The position numbers and the translations under genes are program-made. A stretch of DNA of 43,895 bases from Geobacteraceae bacterium GWC2_55_20. GTDB taxonomy: Bacteria > Desulfobacterota > Desulfuromonadia > Geobacterales > Pseudopelobacteraceae. The notes below the pieces were generated by a model, which did not search any database, was not told where the DNA came from, and saw only the letters and a program-made list of their open reading frames with translations. The DNA is taken from the NCBI GenBank assembly GCA_001802125.1, contig MGZK01000045.1:1-43895 (forward strand), given 5' to 3'. Below, piece by piece: positions 7,991-16,147 of this stretch (its first letter is position 1; each line of letters opens with the position of its first letter).

Positions 7991-8883
7991 ACCACAAATG
8001 GTTTCCTTTGTTTTGCGCCGGTTTTTTCGTATTTATGTTGGCATGGGAGGTCTGCGCCAAGGGCCCCATGGTTTCCGCCATGGGTAACAAGCATAACCTG
8101 TCGGCACAGAATACTGCTGCCGGCATAACCTACCGTGCCGTTGATGATGCCGTAAACAACCCCGGCGGTCAGCAGATATGCATATTCTGCCATACTCCGC
8201 ACAACTCGAATCCGCAGGGGCCGTTATGGAACCGCAGAGACACCTCCCAGGTGTTTGCCCGCTACACATCGAACACGCTGCAGATCAAGAATCTGGCGGC
8301 ATCACAGTATTCCGTCACCGGTGATTCCCTGGGGCAGCCGAACGGTTCTTCACGTCTCTGCCTGTCCTGCCATGACGGCGTCACCGGACTGGGTGATGTC
8401 CTCCGTAGCGGACAGATGGGACAGATACAGATGTTGAGCGGAAATAATAATATAACCGGCGTCGCATCATTCCATCCATCCACCAACAAGATGAAGGTAG
8501 GGCACCACCCGGTCTCATTCGTATATGCGACCTCTTTTGATTACAAAACCCAGCTGGGAACGATGATCGGTTTGAATCCGGGCGTGTTCAAGCTTCCCGC
8601 TCAGGCTCCCAACCCGGAAATGGCTGCCAAGGTCAAGTTGCAGGATAGCAAGCGTGACAGCCGTGGATGGATGCAATGTACAACCTGTCACGATCCTCAT
8701 CAGAACATGGGTAATGACGAGACTACCTATCCCCCCGCATTTACGCGTAAAATCACTCCTTTCTGGGTGTACAGCGGGGCGACCGCGGTCGCTGGTCACG
8801 ATGGTGTCTGCACCAGTTGCCATTTGAACCTGCTTGCGCCATACAATGTCGGTGGCTCAAATCCTCCATGGCCATATCCATGA
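7987..8883 (+). CDS. Periplasmic or secreted tetraheme c-type cytochrome
   Basis: This 298-residue protein has a signal peptide (1-24, cleaving near VCA-KG) and four CXXCH heme motifs: CIFCH (65-69), CLSCH (125-129), CTTCH (231-235) and CTSCH (275-279). Motifs 1 and 3 are followed by xPH (CHTPH, CHDPH), the pattern of closely stacked hemes with histidine ligands from neighbouring sites, and further His residues (162, 173, 174) could be distal ligands. The long heme-poor stretch between hemes 2 and 3 is typical of extended extracellular cytochromes. The ATGA overlaps on both sides tie it to the NHL lipoprotein and to the next cytochrome. Electron transfer in the envelope or outside the cell is the expected role; the exact class is not assignable by eye. 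Confidence 0.88.
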   Translation: MNHKWFPLFCAGFFVFMLAWEVCAKGPMVSAMGNKHNLSAQNTAAGITYRAVDDAVNNPGGQQICIFCHTPHNSNPQGPLWNRRDTSQVFARYTSNTLQIKNLAASQYSVTGDSLGQPNGSSRLCLSCHDGVTGLGDVLRSGQMGQIQMLSGNNNITGVASFHPSTNKMKVGHHPVSFVYATSFDYKTQLGTMIGLNPGVFKLPAQAPNPEMAAKVKLQDSKRDSRGWMQCTTCHDPHQNMGNDETTYPPAFTRKITPFWVYSGATAVAGHDGVCTSCHLNLLAPYNVGGSNPPWPYP

Positions 8884-9980
8884 ACACTACCTGGAAGGTA
8901 TCATCAATGGTTACACGAATTCTGCCTGTCCATCTCTGTTTGATTCTTCTTTTTTGGGCCGTGATCGCCGATTCAGCGACCAACACTCCTCCCCATCTTG
9001 ACCGGAACTACCTTCCCTATGGCTGCGGCAGTTGCCATGTGGGTATGGAATTCAAATATGGCGGGGGCCCCAACCGTTGTCTGCTCTGCCACGGGAAGCT
9101 GAACCAGGATTCTGCCGGCTGGATGAAGGACAGGCAGCCGGTTGCGGACATCTCCAAGGACTTTGGAAAGAACTACCGGCACCCGGTGTTCGACAAGCCC
9201 GGCCTTCACGATTCAAAAGAAACCTTGCCAGAGGTCAATCCTTCCGCTCCCAGGCATGCGGATTGTGTCGATTGTCACAATCCCCACCAGGTCTCCTCGG
9301 AAACGCCCTTCAGTGGAATCAAGGGTAAGAAAATGGGCAATTTTAACGCGCAGATAACCAAGGAATACGAGCTCTGCTATCTGTGCCATGCCGATAGCGC
9401 CAACCTGCCGCTCAATGCAACCAACAAGCGGATGGAATTTTCAACTTCCAATCAGTCTTTTCACCCGGTGGAAGGGGAGGGGAAAAACCAGGCGGTTATC
9501 AGTCTGATGCGGCCTTACAAGGAAAAGAAAAGTTCACCGAGCGATGTTTCGGTGATCAAGTGCGCTGACTGTCATGGCAGTGACGACCCGAACGCTCCAC
9601 GCGGTCCGCATGGTTCGAAGTACCAGTGGCTGCTTGTGGATAATTACTCCACCGGTGACAATCTGGTCGAAAGCAGCTTCACTTATGAACTCTGTTATCG
9701 TTGCCACAAACGTTCCAGTATCCTGGCCAACGAAAGTTTCCCGGAGCATTCGCGCCATATTGCCGGCGAGCGCAACTTCAAGGGGGGCGGAACCTCCTGT
9801 CATACCTGTCACTCTTCGCACGGGAGCGTGGAGAACCGTTACCTGATCAAGTTCAACCGTGCCTATGTATCCGAGAGTTCAAGTGGAAAACTGAAGTTCG
9901 TTGAAAAGGGCACTTATACTTTTCATGGAGAATGCTGGCTCTCCTGTCATGGTGTTGACCACAACCCCAAGACCTACTGA
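8880..9980 (+). CDS. Octaheme-type cytochrome c with doubled CXXCH motifs and one CX3CH
   Basis: This 366-residue protein has a signal peptide (hydrophobic core about 13-30) and seven CXXCH sites: CGSCH (49-53), CLLCH (67-71), CVDCH (129-133), CYLCH (166-170), CADCH (228-232), CYRCH (272-276) and CHTCH (307-311). An eighth site has an extra residue, CWLSCH (352-357). CVDCHNPH and CHTCHSSH have the doubled-CXXCH family pattern. The start 8880 overlaps the previous stop as ATGA, like two other junctions in this unit; an ATG at 8907 with GGAAGG upstream is an alternative and still leaves a signal peptide. It probably carries electrons in the periplasm or at the outer surface together with its two neighbours. 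Confidence 0.86.
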   Translation: MNTTWKVSSMVTRILPVHLCLILLFWAVIADSATNTPPHLDRNYLPYGCGSCHVGMEFKYGGGPNRCLLCHGKLNQDSAGWMKDRQPVADISKDFGKNYRHPVFDKPGLHDSKETLPEVNPSAPRHADCVDCHNPHQVSSETPFSGIKGKKMGNFNAQITKEYELCYLCHADSANLPLNATNKRMEFSTSNQSFHPVEGEGKNQAVISLMRPYKEKKSSPSDVSVIKCADCHGSDDPNAPRGPHGSKYQWLLVDNYSTGDNLVESSFTYELCYRCHKRSSILANESFPEHSRHIAGERNFKGGGTSCHTCHSSHGSVENRYLIKFNRAYVSESSSGKLKFVEKGTYTFHGECWLSCHGVDHNPKTY

Positions 9981-9997
9981 TATGGAAATTATTTAAA

Positions 9998-10429
9998 ATG
10001 CACGCTTTGATGCTTATCATGGCAATGTTTTTAAGTCTGCCGGTTCTGGTCGGCACCGGCCTCGCCGCTGATCTGGCCGCTCGCGCAAAGTTTGGAGCAA
10101 GCCCTCATAATGACAAAGGTGATTGTACGCTCTGTCATGCATATCCGGCGGAGACATTGCGGGGCTGGTTTGTTCTCGGTTCCACCAAAAGGAAGTTGAA
10201 GGATGGTCCTACCGAGGTCTGTCTGAAATGCCATGGCCCCGGTTTCGGTCACGCTATCGGCAAAAAAACGGCTGTGAACCATAGCGACCTGCCTCTGGAT
10301 GAAAAAGGTGAAATTACCTGCGCGATCACATGCCATCAGATGCATGTCCGGACAGAAGACCAGAAACAAAAGTATTACCATCTGCGAATGCCATTTGACT
10401 CGCTCTGTGTCTCCTGTCACGATAAATAG
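9998..10429 (+). CDS. Small tetraheme-type cytochrome c with one CX3CH site
   Basis: This 143-residue protein has a signal peptide (1-24, LAA-DLA) and heme motifs CTLCH (43-47), CLKCH (75-79), CAITCH (108-113) and CVSCH (137-141). The third has three residues between the cysteines, the same departure seen at the end of the preceding octaheme-type protein, and it is followed by QMH as in a CXXCHxxH pair. The ribosome-binding site before 9998 is weak. It is the last gene of the unit and is followed by a clear terminator at 10474. Its size suggests a soluble periplasmic electron shuttle; this is inference. Confidence 0.85.
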   Translation: MHALMLIMAMFLSLPVLVGTGLAADLAARAKFGASPHNDKGDCTLCHAYPAETLRGWFVLGSTKRKLKDGPTEVCLKCHGPGFGHAIGKKTAVNHSDLPLDEKGEITCAITCHQMHVRTEDQKQKYYHLRMPFDSLCVSCHDK

Positions 10430-10473
10430 AATGATACATGCGAACATTTTGAAACAATCCTGTTAATAGGTTG

Positions 10474-10499
10474 CCACTGGTGTGAAACCAGTGGTTTTT
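10474..10499 (+). terminator. Intrinsic terminator of the cytochrome unit
   Basis: CCACTGGT (10474-10481) and ACCAGTGG (10487-10494) form a perfect eight-pair stem with loop GTGAA, followed at once by TTTTT. It ends the prolyl isomerase-to-cytochrome transcript and separates it from the type II secretion genes that start at 10541. Confidence 0.92.
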
Positions 10500-10540
10500 A
10501 TATTTTATTATATTGGTATCTATGGTATTTAATCAGGCTT

Positions 10541-11749
10541 ATGGCGCTATATACCTGCAAACTCGGAGCATCGGACGGTAAAATACTCTACAGGGAATTT
10601 GAGGCTGCGGAGAGTTCTGTACTGCGGAAAAGCCTTGAGGATCAGGGTTTTTTTGTTTTTGAAGTAAAAAAGAAGCCGTTTCAATTTCTTTTTGACAAGG
10701 GCATCAAGCGCCGCAAGATTGATAACAAGGCCCTGCTGACGTTCAATCAGGAGATGCTGGTGCTGATCAAGTCCGGCATTCCCATAATGCAGGTGCTGGA
10801 CGCGATTCTGGACAGGCACGATTCCGGCAAGCTTTCCGAGGTTTTGCAGCAGGTGCGTGAGGATGTAAAGGGTGGCGCAGCCCTGTCGGTCGCGATGGAG
10901 AAGCATGGCCGCGCTTTTCCGTATCTCTATGTGGCATCTATCAAGGCGGGTGAGCGCACCGGTGATCTTCCACGCACCATTCGCCGATACATTCAATACC
11001 TGAAGCGAGTGGGCGACATCCGCAAGAAGGTGATAGCTGCTCTTTTTTATCCGTCAATTCTGATACTCTTTGCGTTTCTGGCCATAACCCTGCTTCTGGT
11101 TTATGTCGTTCCGACTTTCAGCCAGGTCTATGCCGATTCGGGATCACAGCTTCCTGCCCTGACCCAACTGTTGATCACGTTCACTTCCCTGTTAAGACGG
11201 TTTTTCATCGTTGGTCTGGTCGTGATTTTCGGCTTGATCGCGGTTTTAAAAAAATGGATCAATACCGAGGCCGGGCGTTATACCGTTGACCGTATCAAGC
11301 TGACCATGCCGGTTGTCGGTGATGTATTTACAAAGTATTCCGTGGCCAGCTTTGCCAGAACCCTGGCAACGGTATTGGGGAGCGGCATCCCAATCATCGA
11401 GTCGCTGAGGATGTCGATCGGCACCCTTAATAATGTTTATATGGAAAAACGCCTGTTTGAGGCTGTCCGCTATGTTGAGGAGGGGGGGCGTTTGTCCGCG
11501 GCGTTTGAAAAAATCAATATAATGCCTCCCCTGGCATTACGAATGCTGGGCGTAGGTGAAACAACCGGCTCCCTGGAAGATATGCTGATCGATATTTCGG
11601 ATTATCTGGAAGACGAGCTGGAAGAGCGGCTGCACATGCTGACCACGGCCATCGAGCCCGCCATAATGCTTATCATGGGGGTTGTCATTGGTGTAATCAT
11701 AGTAGCTATGTATCTTCCGATTTTCAAGATTGCCGGTACGGTGGGATAG
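10541..11749 (+). CDS. gspF: Type II secretion inner-membrane protein GspF
   Basis: This 402-residue protein has the duplicated T2SSF architecture. The first cytoplasmic domain (about 65-190) contains FNQEMLVLIKSGIPIMQVL and ASIKAGERTGDLP. It is followed by a membrane helix (about 168-192), a second helix near 215-235, a second T2SSF domain (about 268-390) with FARTLATVLGSGIPIIESL and LGVGETTGSLEDML, and a final helix. GspF anchors the GspE ATPase at the inner membrane. It is the first gene of the secretion cluster, with only a weak AGG upstream of the ATG. PilC is the type IV pilus homolog, but the accompanying secretin and GspG-like pseudopilins favour a type II system. Confidence 0.92.
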   Translation: MALYTCKLGASDGKILYREFEAAESSVLRKSLEDQGFFVFEVKKKPFQFLFDKGIKRRKIDNKALLTFNQEMLVLIKSGIPIMQVLDAILDRHDSGKLSEVLQQVREDVKGGAALSVAMEKHGRAFPYLYVASIKAGERTGDLPRTIRRYIQYLKRVGDIRKKVIAALFYPSILILFAFLAITLLLVYVVPTFSQVYADSGSQLPALTQLLITFTSLLRRFFIVGLVVIFGLIAVLKKWINTEAGRYTVDRIKLTMPVVGDVFTKYSVASFARTLATVLGSGIPIIESLRMSIGTLNNVYMEKRLFEAVRYVEEGGRLSAAFEKINIMPPLALRMLGVGETTGSLEDMLIDISDYLEDELEERLHMLTTAIEPAIMLIMGVVIGVIIVAMYLPIFKIAGTVG

Positions 11750-11750
11750 G

Positions 11751-13475
11751 ATGGCGATGCAGCCTTTCAGGCGTAAAAACATAGGGCAGATTCTGATCGA
11801 CCGTGGCAGCCTGACTTCCGAGCAGCTGGCTGTCATTGTTGATAAGTTGGGCAGTACCCGTCTGCGGTTCGGTGAAATTGCAGTTCACGAGGGCTTCGTA
11901 TCGGAAGAGGACATTGCCCAGGCGCTGTCAGAGCAATTCAACCTGCAGTACATTGATCTGCGCAACTTCAAGATGGATGAAGAATTGCTCAATTCGCTGC
12001 CGCCGGATGCGATCTATCGCTACCGCTTCGTTCCTCTGGAGCTGACTCCGCATGCCATTATGGTTGCCGTCAGCGACCCCACCGATGTGGTCAAGCTCGA
12101 CGAACTGGAGCTGATGCTGGATCGTCAGGTTCAGATCCGGATCGCCTCGGAATCTTCGATATCCGGAGTAATCAAGGCCGGTGAAGGGACTCGCCGCGTG
12201 TTGCGGGAAGTCTCGGAAGACTTCATGCTGCAGTTGGTCAAGGAGACCGACCGGGGTGAAGAGATATTGTCGGTCGAGTCCATATCCGATGATACCAGTC
12301 CGATAATCAAGCTGATCAACACCACCATTCTTGACGCGCTGAACCGCAGGGCCAGTGATATCCATATCGAAACCGGACACGATGGCGTTGACATCAAGTA
12401 CCGCATTGACGGAGTACTCTATAAGGCCAACGAAACGATTGACCAGCACTTCCAGGCTCCGATCATATCCAGGCTCAAGGTTATGAGCGAACTTGATATT
12501 TCTGAACGGCGCATTCCACAGGACGGCCGTTTCAAAATCCGCTTCGGAGAAAAATCAATTGATTTCCGTGTTTCGATCATGCCCAGCTCCCTGGGTGAGG
12601 ATGCCGTAATTCGAATACTCGACAAGGAGAGTATCGCCAGTGACCTGAAAGGGTTGACGCTGGAGAATCTTGGTGTCAGTGAGAGAGAGATAAAGCGACT
12701 GCGCAAAAAGATCCGTGAGCCTTACGGCATGGTTCTGGTGACCGGCCCGACCGGATCGGGCAAAACAACCACCCTGTACGCCGCGCTCACGGAAATTCAC
12801 ACCGGCGAAGACAAGATCATTACTATTGAAGATCCGGTCGAATACATGCTGCGAGGAGTACTGCAGATCCCGGTCAATGAAAAAAAAGGGCTTACTTTTG
12901 CCAAGGGACTGCGCTCGATTCTTCGTCATGACCCGGACAAGATCATGGTCGGCGAGATACGCGATTCCGAGACCGCGCAGATTGCGGTCCAGTCCGCGCT
13001 GACCGGGCATCTGGTGTTTACCACCGTGCATGCCAATAACGTTTTCGACGTGATCGGTCGTTTTATCCATATGGGTATCGATCCCTACAACTTTGTTTCC
13101 TGCCTCAACTGTGTCATGGCGCAACGGCTGATCCGCAGGGTCTGTGTGGCCTGCCGCCGTCCGGTGCAGTATTCCGATGAGGAGTTGCTTGAAGGAGGGG
13201 TTGATCCGGAGAAATTCCGCGGAAAAACTCTCTACGAGTCCAAGGGGTGCGACGAATGCCATGGCACCGGCTATCGCGGGCGTGTGGCTATTGTCGAGCT
13301 TCTGGAGTTGAACGACCAGATCCGGGACCTGATCATTGCCAAGGTGCCGGCAACCCAGCTCAAGCAGGCCGCGCGCGATGCCGGCGTGATGTTCCTGAGG
13401 GATTCCGCGGAAGAAAAGTTTGCGGCCGGTATAACAACGCTCAAGGAGATTAATCGCGTCACTTTTGTAGAGTGA
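11751..13475 (+). CDS. gspE: Type II secretion ATPase GspE
   Basis: This 574-residue hexameric ATPase powers pseudopilus assembly. It has an N-terminal MshEN/GspE-N domain (about 1-150), Walker A GPTGSGKTT (332-340), Asp box ITIEDPVEY (about 360-368), Walker B DPDKIMVGEIRD (about 394-405), a His box around TGHLVFTTVHAN, and a zinc-binding four-Cys insert (C465, C468, C500, C503). The first in-frame ATG (11751), one base after the gspF stop, is taken as the start; ATG 11757 has the better placed AGG, and the frame is open back to a TTG at 11730. Confidence 0.93.
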   Translation: MAMQPFRRKNIGQILIDRGSLTSEQLAVIVDKLGSTRLRFGEIAVHEGFVSEEDIAQALSEQFNLQYIDLRNFKMDEELLNSLPPDAIYRYRFVPLELTPHAIMVAVSDPTDVVKLDELELMLDRQVQIRIASESSISGVIKAGEGTRRVLREVSEDFMLQLVKETDRGEEILSVESISDDTSPIIKLINTTILDALNRRASDIHIETGHDGVDIKYRIDGVLYKANETIDQHFQAPIISRLKVMSELDISERRIPQDGRFKIRFGEKSIDFRVSIMPSSLGEDAVIRILDKESIASDLKGLTLENLGVSEREIKRLRKKIREPYGMVLVTGPTGSGKTTTLYAALTEIHTGEDKIITIEDPVEYMLRGVLQIPVNEKKGLTFAKGLRSILRHDPDKIMVGEIRDSETAQIAVQSALTGHLVFTTVHANNVFDVIGRFIHMGIDPYNFVSCLNCVMAQRLIRRVCVACRRPVQYSDEELLEGGVDPEKFRGKTLYESKGCDECHGTGYRGRVAIVELLELNDQIRDLIIAKVPATQLKQAARDAGVMFLRDSAEEKFAAGITTLKEINRVTFVE

Positions 13476-13491
13476 CGGGAACGGATTTTTA

Positions 13492-14418
13492 ATGCTGTTT
13501 TCCCAATCTTCGATAGGAATGGAAATAAGGCCCGACGGCGTGACATGCGCTATGGTGGGAGGAACTCATGCTTCTCCCCGCATCGAGCGGCTCGCCTGTG
13601 CCGATTTTCCGGAAAATACTGTCCGGGTCTCACTGAAGGAACAGAACATAATTGCTCCGGATGTTTTTGTTGAACGAATCAAGTCAGCCCATAACCTGAT
13701 TCTGGCTCGCACTGGCAAGGTCTCGGTCTCCCTGCCTGACTCAGTTGGCAGAATGCTACTGATTGATCTTGAAGGCAGGTTCAAGAGCCGTGCGGAAGGG
13801 CTCGACCTTATTCGCTGGAAACTGAAAAAAAGCATACCATTCGACCTTGCCGATACCCATCTGGATTACCAGAAACTGGCTGTTCGCGAGAATGGTGAAA
13901 TGTCGCTTCTGGTTGCATTGATATCAAAAACGGTAGTATCCCAGTATGAGGAGCTGCTTGCGGAAGCGGGGCTGGTTCCGGCCCGGATAGATTTCAACTC
14001 ATTCAACCTCTGCAGGGTCTTTGATCGTCACCTGCCGGTTGAAGGTGACAGCATCATGGTTTCATTCTATGGCAGCACGCTGGGTATTATCGCATTTTCC
14101 CAGGGAGTTCCCGTGTTTATACGCGTTAAGGATCTCTCCGGCACGGTTGCCACGGACAGTCGTGTATTCATGGAAATCAACAGTTCCCTGATGGTATGTA
14201 AAAATCGCTTTCCGGACCGTCAGTCCCGCGTGGTTTTTTGCCTGGCGGCGCCCGCCGTGATGGCGGACTTCAGGGAGATGGTGGAGGAGGCAACCGGGAC
14301 CGCTGTCACACCGCTGGAAACAAAAGGTGTAGTAATCCCCGGTAACGCGGCTCCGGGTGACCAGGCGACGTTGTTTGCTTATACCGCTGCCATCGGCGCG
14401 GCAATGAGGAACCTCTGA
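13492..14418 (+). CDS. PilM/GspL-like actin-fold assembly protein
   Basis: This 308-residue protein has the PilM/GspL cytoplasmic-domain layout: an opening SIGMEIRPDGVTCAMV strand pair, LIRWKLKKSIPFDL near residue 105-118 (a hallmark of PilM-like proteins), DFNSFNLCRVFD near 165-175 and a closing AAIGAAMRNL helix. It lacks a membrane helix, so together with the PilN-like protein encoded next it would make up a split GspL. It links GspE to the inner-membrane platform. Its stop overlaps the next ATG (TGATG). Confidence 0.82.
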   Translation: MLFSQSSIGMEIRPDGVTCAMVGGTHASPRIERLACADFPENTVRVSLKEQNIIAPDVFVERIKSAHNLILARTGKVSVSLPDSVGRMLLIDLEGRFKSRAEGLDLIRWKLKKSIPFDLADTHLDYQKLAVRENGEMSLLVALISKTVVSQYEELLAEAGLVPARIDFNSFNLCRVFDRHLPVEGDSIMVSFYGSTLGIIAFSQGVPVFIRVKDLSGTVATDSRVFMEINSSLMVCKNRFPDRQSRVVFCLAAPAVMADFREMVEEATGTAVTPLETKGVVIPGNAAPGDQATLFAYTAAIGAAMRNL

Positions 14419-14954
14419 TGCGTTTCAGTATTAATCTTGCTACCAGGAACTACGTTGACAAACGCCTGCTTAACCAGGTCTGTTACGTATCGATTGCACT
14501 TCTGCTTGTGCTGTCGGGCTGGAACATTACCAGGGCATCCTGGAATCTGGGTGAACAGCGAAAGCTTGATTCCGAGATTCAGGCGCTTGAAGGGCGATTC
14601 AACAGCAAGCCTGGCGGCGTCTCGGACAAGGATTTTGCCGAGCAGCAGGCCCATATCCGCTTTTATAATGACATTATTGACCGGAAGGGGAAGGATTGGC
14701 TCAAGTTGCTTGATCTGATTGAAAGCGTTACACCGGAAGGGATTTCACTGGCTGCCATTGCTCCGGGTAAGAAAAAGGACGAGTTGAGCCTGGATGGCCG
14801 CGCCAGAACATTTTCCGCGGTGCGCCATTACCTTGAAAAACTCGAGGAGTCCAGCGTGTTTACCGACGTCATGCTGCTGTCCCATCAGGATCTGATAACC
14901 GGCGACATGGGGCGAGGCGTGCAATTCAGGATCTCGTGCAAGGTGCGCTACTGA
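14418..14954 (+). CDS. PilN-like inner-membrane platform protein
   Basis: This 178-residue protein opens with RFSINLATRNYVDKR, the PilN pattern (I-N-L-x-x-R/P) that binds PilM. One membrane helix (about 22-42), a short coiled coil and a periplasmic ferredoxin-like domain follow, ending in VQFRISCKVRY. It starts in the stop codon of the PilM-like gene and its own stop overlaps the next start (TGATG at 14952-14956), so PilM-, PilN- and PilO-like proteins are probably made in equal amounts. Confidence 0.82.
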   Translation: MRFSINLATRNYVDKRLLNQVCYVSIALLLVLSGWNITRASWNLGEQRKLDSEIQALEGRFNSKPGGVSDKDFAEQQAHIRFYNDIIDRKGKDWLKLLDLIESVTPEGISLAAIAPGKKKDELSLDGRARTFSAVRHYLEKLEESSVFTDVMLLSHQDLITGDMGRGVQFRISCKVRY

Positions 14955-15499
14955 TGAACCAGATCGTGATGGAAATATTACGCCTGAAAAAAGTTGCCCT
15001 TATAATTATTCTGGCGCTGATACTGCTGAACGCGGCGCTCTTTGTACTGATCAACTACTTTCAGACATCGGCCCTGGCCACGGCACAGAGCCGATGGAGC
15101 GAGTTGAGGAGAAAAGCGGCAACGGCAGGACGGGCTGATTCGACTGCATTGTACCGGCAGGGGTTGAGCGATCTGGAAAAACTGAAGACAAGGATTCCGG
15201 CAAAACGCGAGTTTGCGCGTGTGCTGAGCGATATTCTGGAAAGTGCGTCCGGCAGCGGTGTTTCTACCAGTTCGATCAGCTACAAGCCACTGGTAATAAA
15301 GGATGAAGGACTGCTCTCCTACCAACTGACTTTTTCCGTTTCCGGCGGGTATGCCGCGATCAAGAGCTATCTCTCCGATCTCCAGAAAAATCCCGAGTTG
15401 ATTGTTGTGGATGATATTGTGTTCTCAAACAACGATCCCCTGGTTGAAAACGTGGATATGAATTTGCGCTTAACGGTCTATCTTCAGGGGGGGGCATGA
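14954..15499 (+). CDS. PilO/GspM-like inner-membrane platform protein
   Basis: This 181-residue protein has a short cytoplasmic N-terminus, one membrane helix (about 13-35), a coiled-coil region (about 40-80) and a C-terminal periplasmic ferredoxin-like domain with LSYQLTFSVSGGYAAIKSYL. This matches PilO/GspM, which pairs with the PilN-like protein. The start 14954 is preferred over an upstream GTG at 14936 because it forms the TGATG junction. ATGA at 15496 couples it to the next gene. Confidence 0.8.
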   Translation: MNQIVMEILRLKKVALIIILALILLNAALFVLINYFQTSALATAQSRWSELRRKAATAGRADSTALYRQGLSDLEKLKTRIPAKREFARVLSDILESASGSGVSTSSISYKPLVIKDEGLLSYQLTFSVSGGYAAIKSYLSDLQKNPELIVVDDIVFSNNDPLVENVDMNLRLTVYLQGGA

Positions 15500-16104
15500 A
15501 CCGTCAACGCCTGATACTGCTGATACTGGCGATTGTCTTTGTTTGCGCGGTCATCTGGAGTTATAGAGCTATGCCGCGTCTTGAAACCGTTGCCGGGTCC
15601 AGGCAGTCAACTGTTCAACCGACTAAGGCTGTTGTCGTCAAGCCCAAAACCGCGTCTGATGAAATTGTAGACAGCCGTGTTTTAAAGATCGGACTATTGG
15701 AACAGGAACGGACAGGCTTCAAGGGCTATCGTCGCAATATTTTCAAACCGATCTTCGTAGATGAGTTGAAACTGCTTAAACAGAAGGCGGTAGCGGTCAA
15801 ACCGCCGCCCCTGCCGCCTCCGCCGATTCAATCTGCCGTGGCGGCGGTGCCGGTGGTGGCCAAGCCAGAAGCCGCACCGCTGGCGCGCTTCACCTTTTTG
15901 GGCTTTCTTAAGAAAGATGCTCAAAAGACCATTTTTCTGGCCAAGGATAAAGAGATTATCCTGGTAAAAAAAGGTGATAAAATCGCCGGACGCTATGAGG
16001 CCTCATCGATCACCGATCAAGCATTGACTCTTCTTGTGGCCGATTCAGGCGATGAAATTGTGATACCGCTGATTGAGAACCGGCCGCTTGGCGCAGCCAA
16101 GTAA
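15496..16104 (+). CDS. GspC/PilP-like periplasmic connector
   Basis: This 202-residue protein has an N-terminal membrane anchor (about 5-23), a proline-rich linker (KPPPLPPPPI near 101-113) and a C-terminal beta-rich HR-like domain (about 128-200) with TFLGFLKKDAQKTIFLA and ILVKKGDKIAGRYEV-like strands, as in GspC and PilP. It should connect the inner-membrane platform to the secretin whose gene follows 43 bases later. No PDZ domain is present, which is closer to PilP or the short GspC variants. Confidence 0.75.
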   Translation: MNRQRLILLILAIVFVCAVIWSYRAMPRLETVAGSRQSTVQPTKAVVVKPKTASDEIVDSRVLKIGLLEQERTGFKGYRRNIFKPIFVDELKLLKQKAVAVKPPPLPPPPIQSAVAAVPVVAKPEAAPLARFTFLGFLKKDAQKTIFLAKDKEIILVKKGDKIAGRYEASSITDQALTLLVADSGDEIVIPLIENRPLGAAK

Positions 16105-16147
16105 CAATTACTAACAATACGTACAATACGTCAAGGAGACGCTACGA

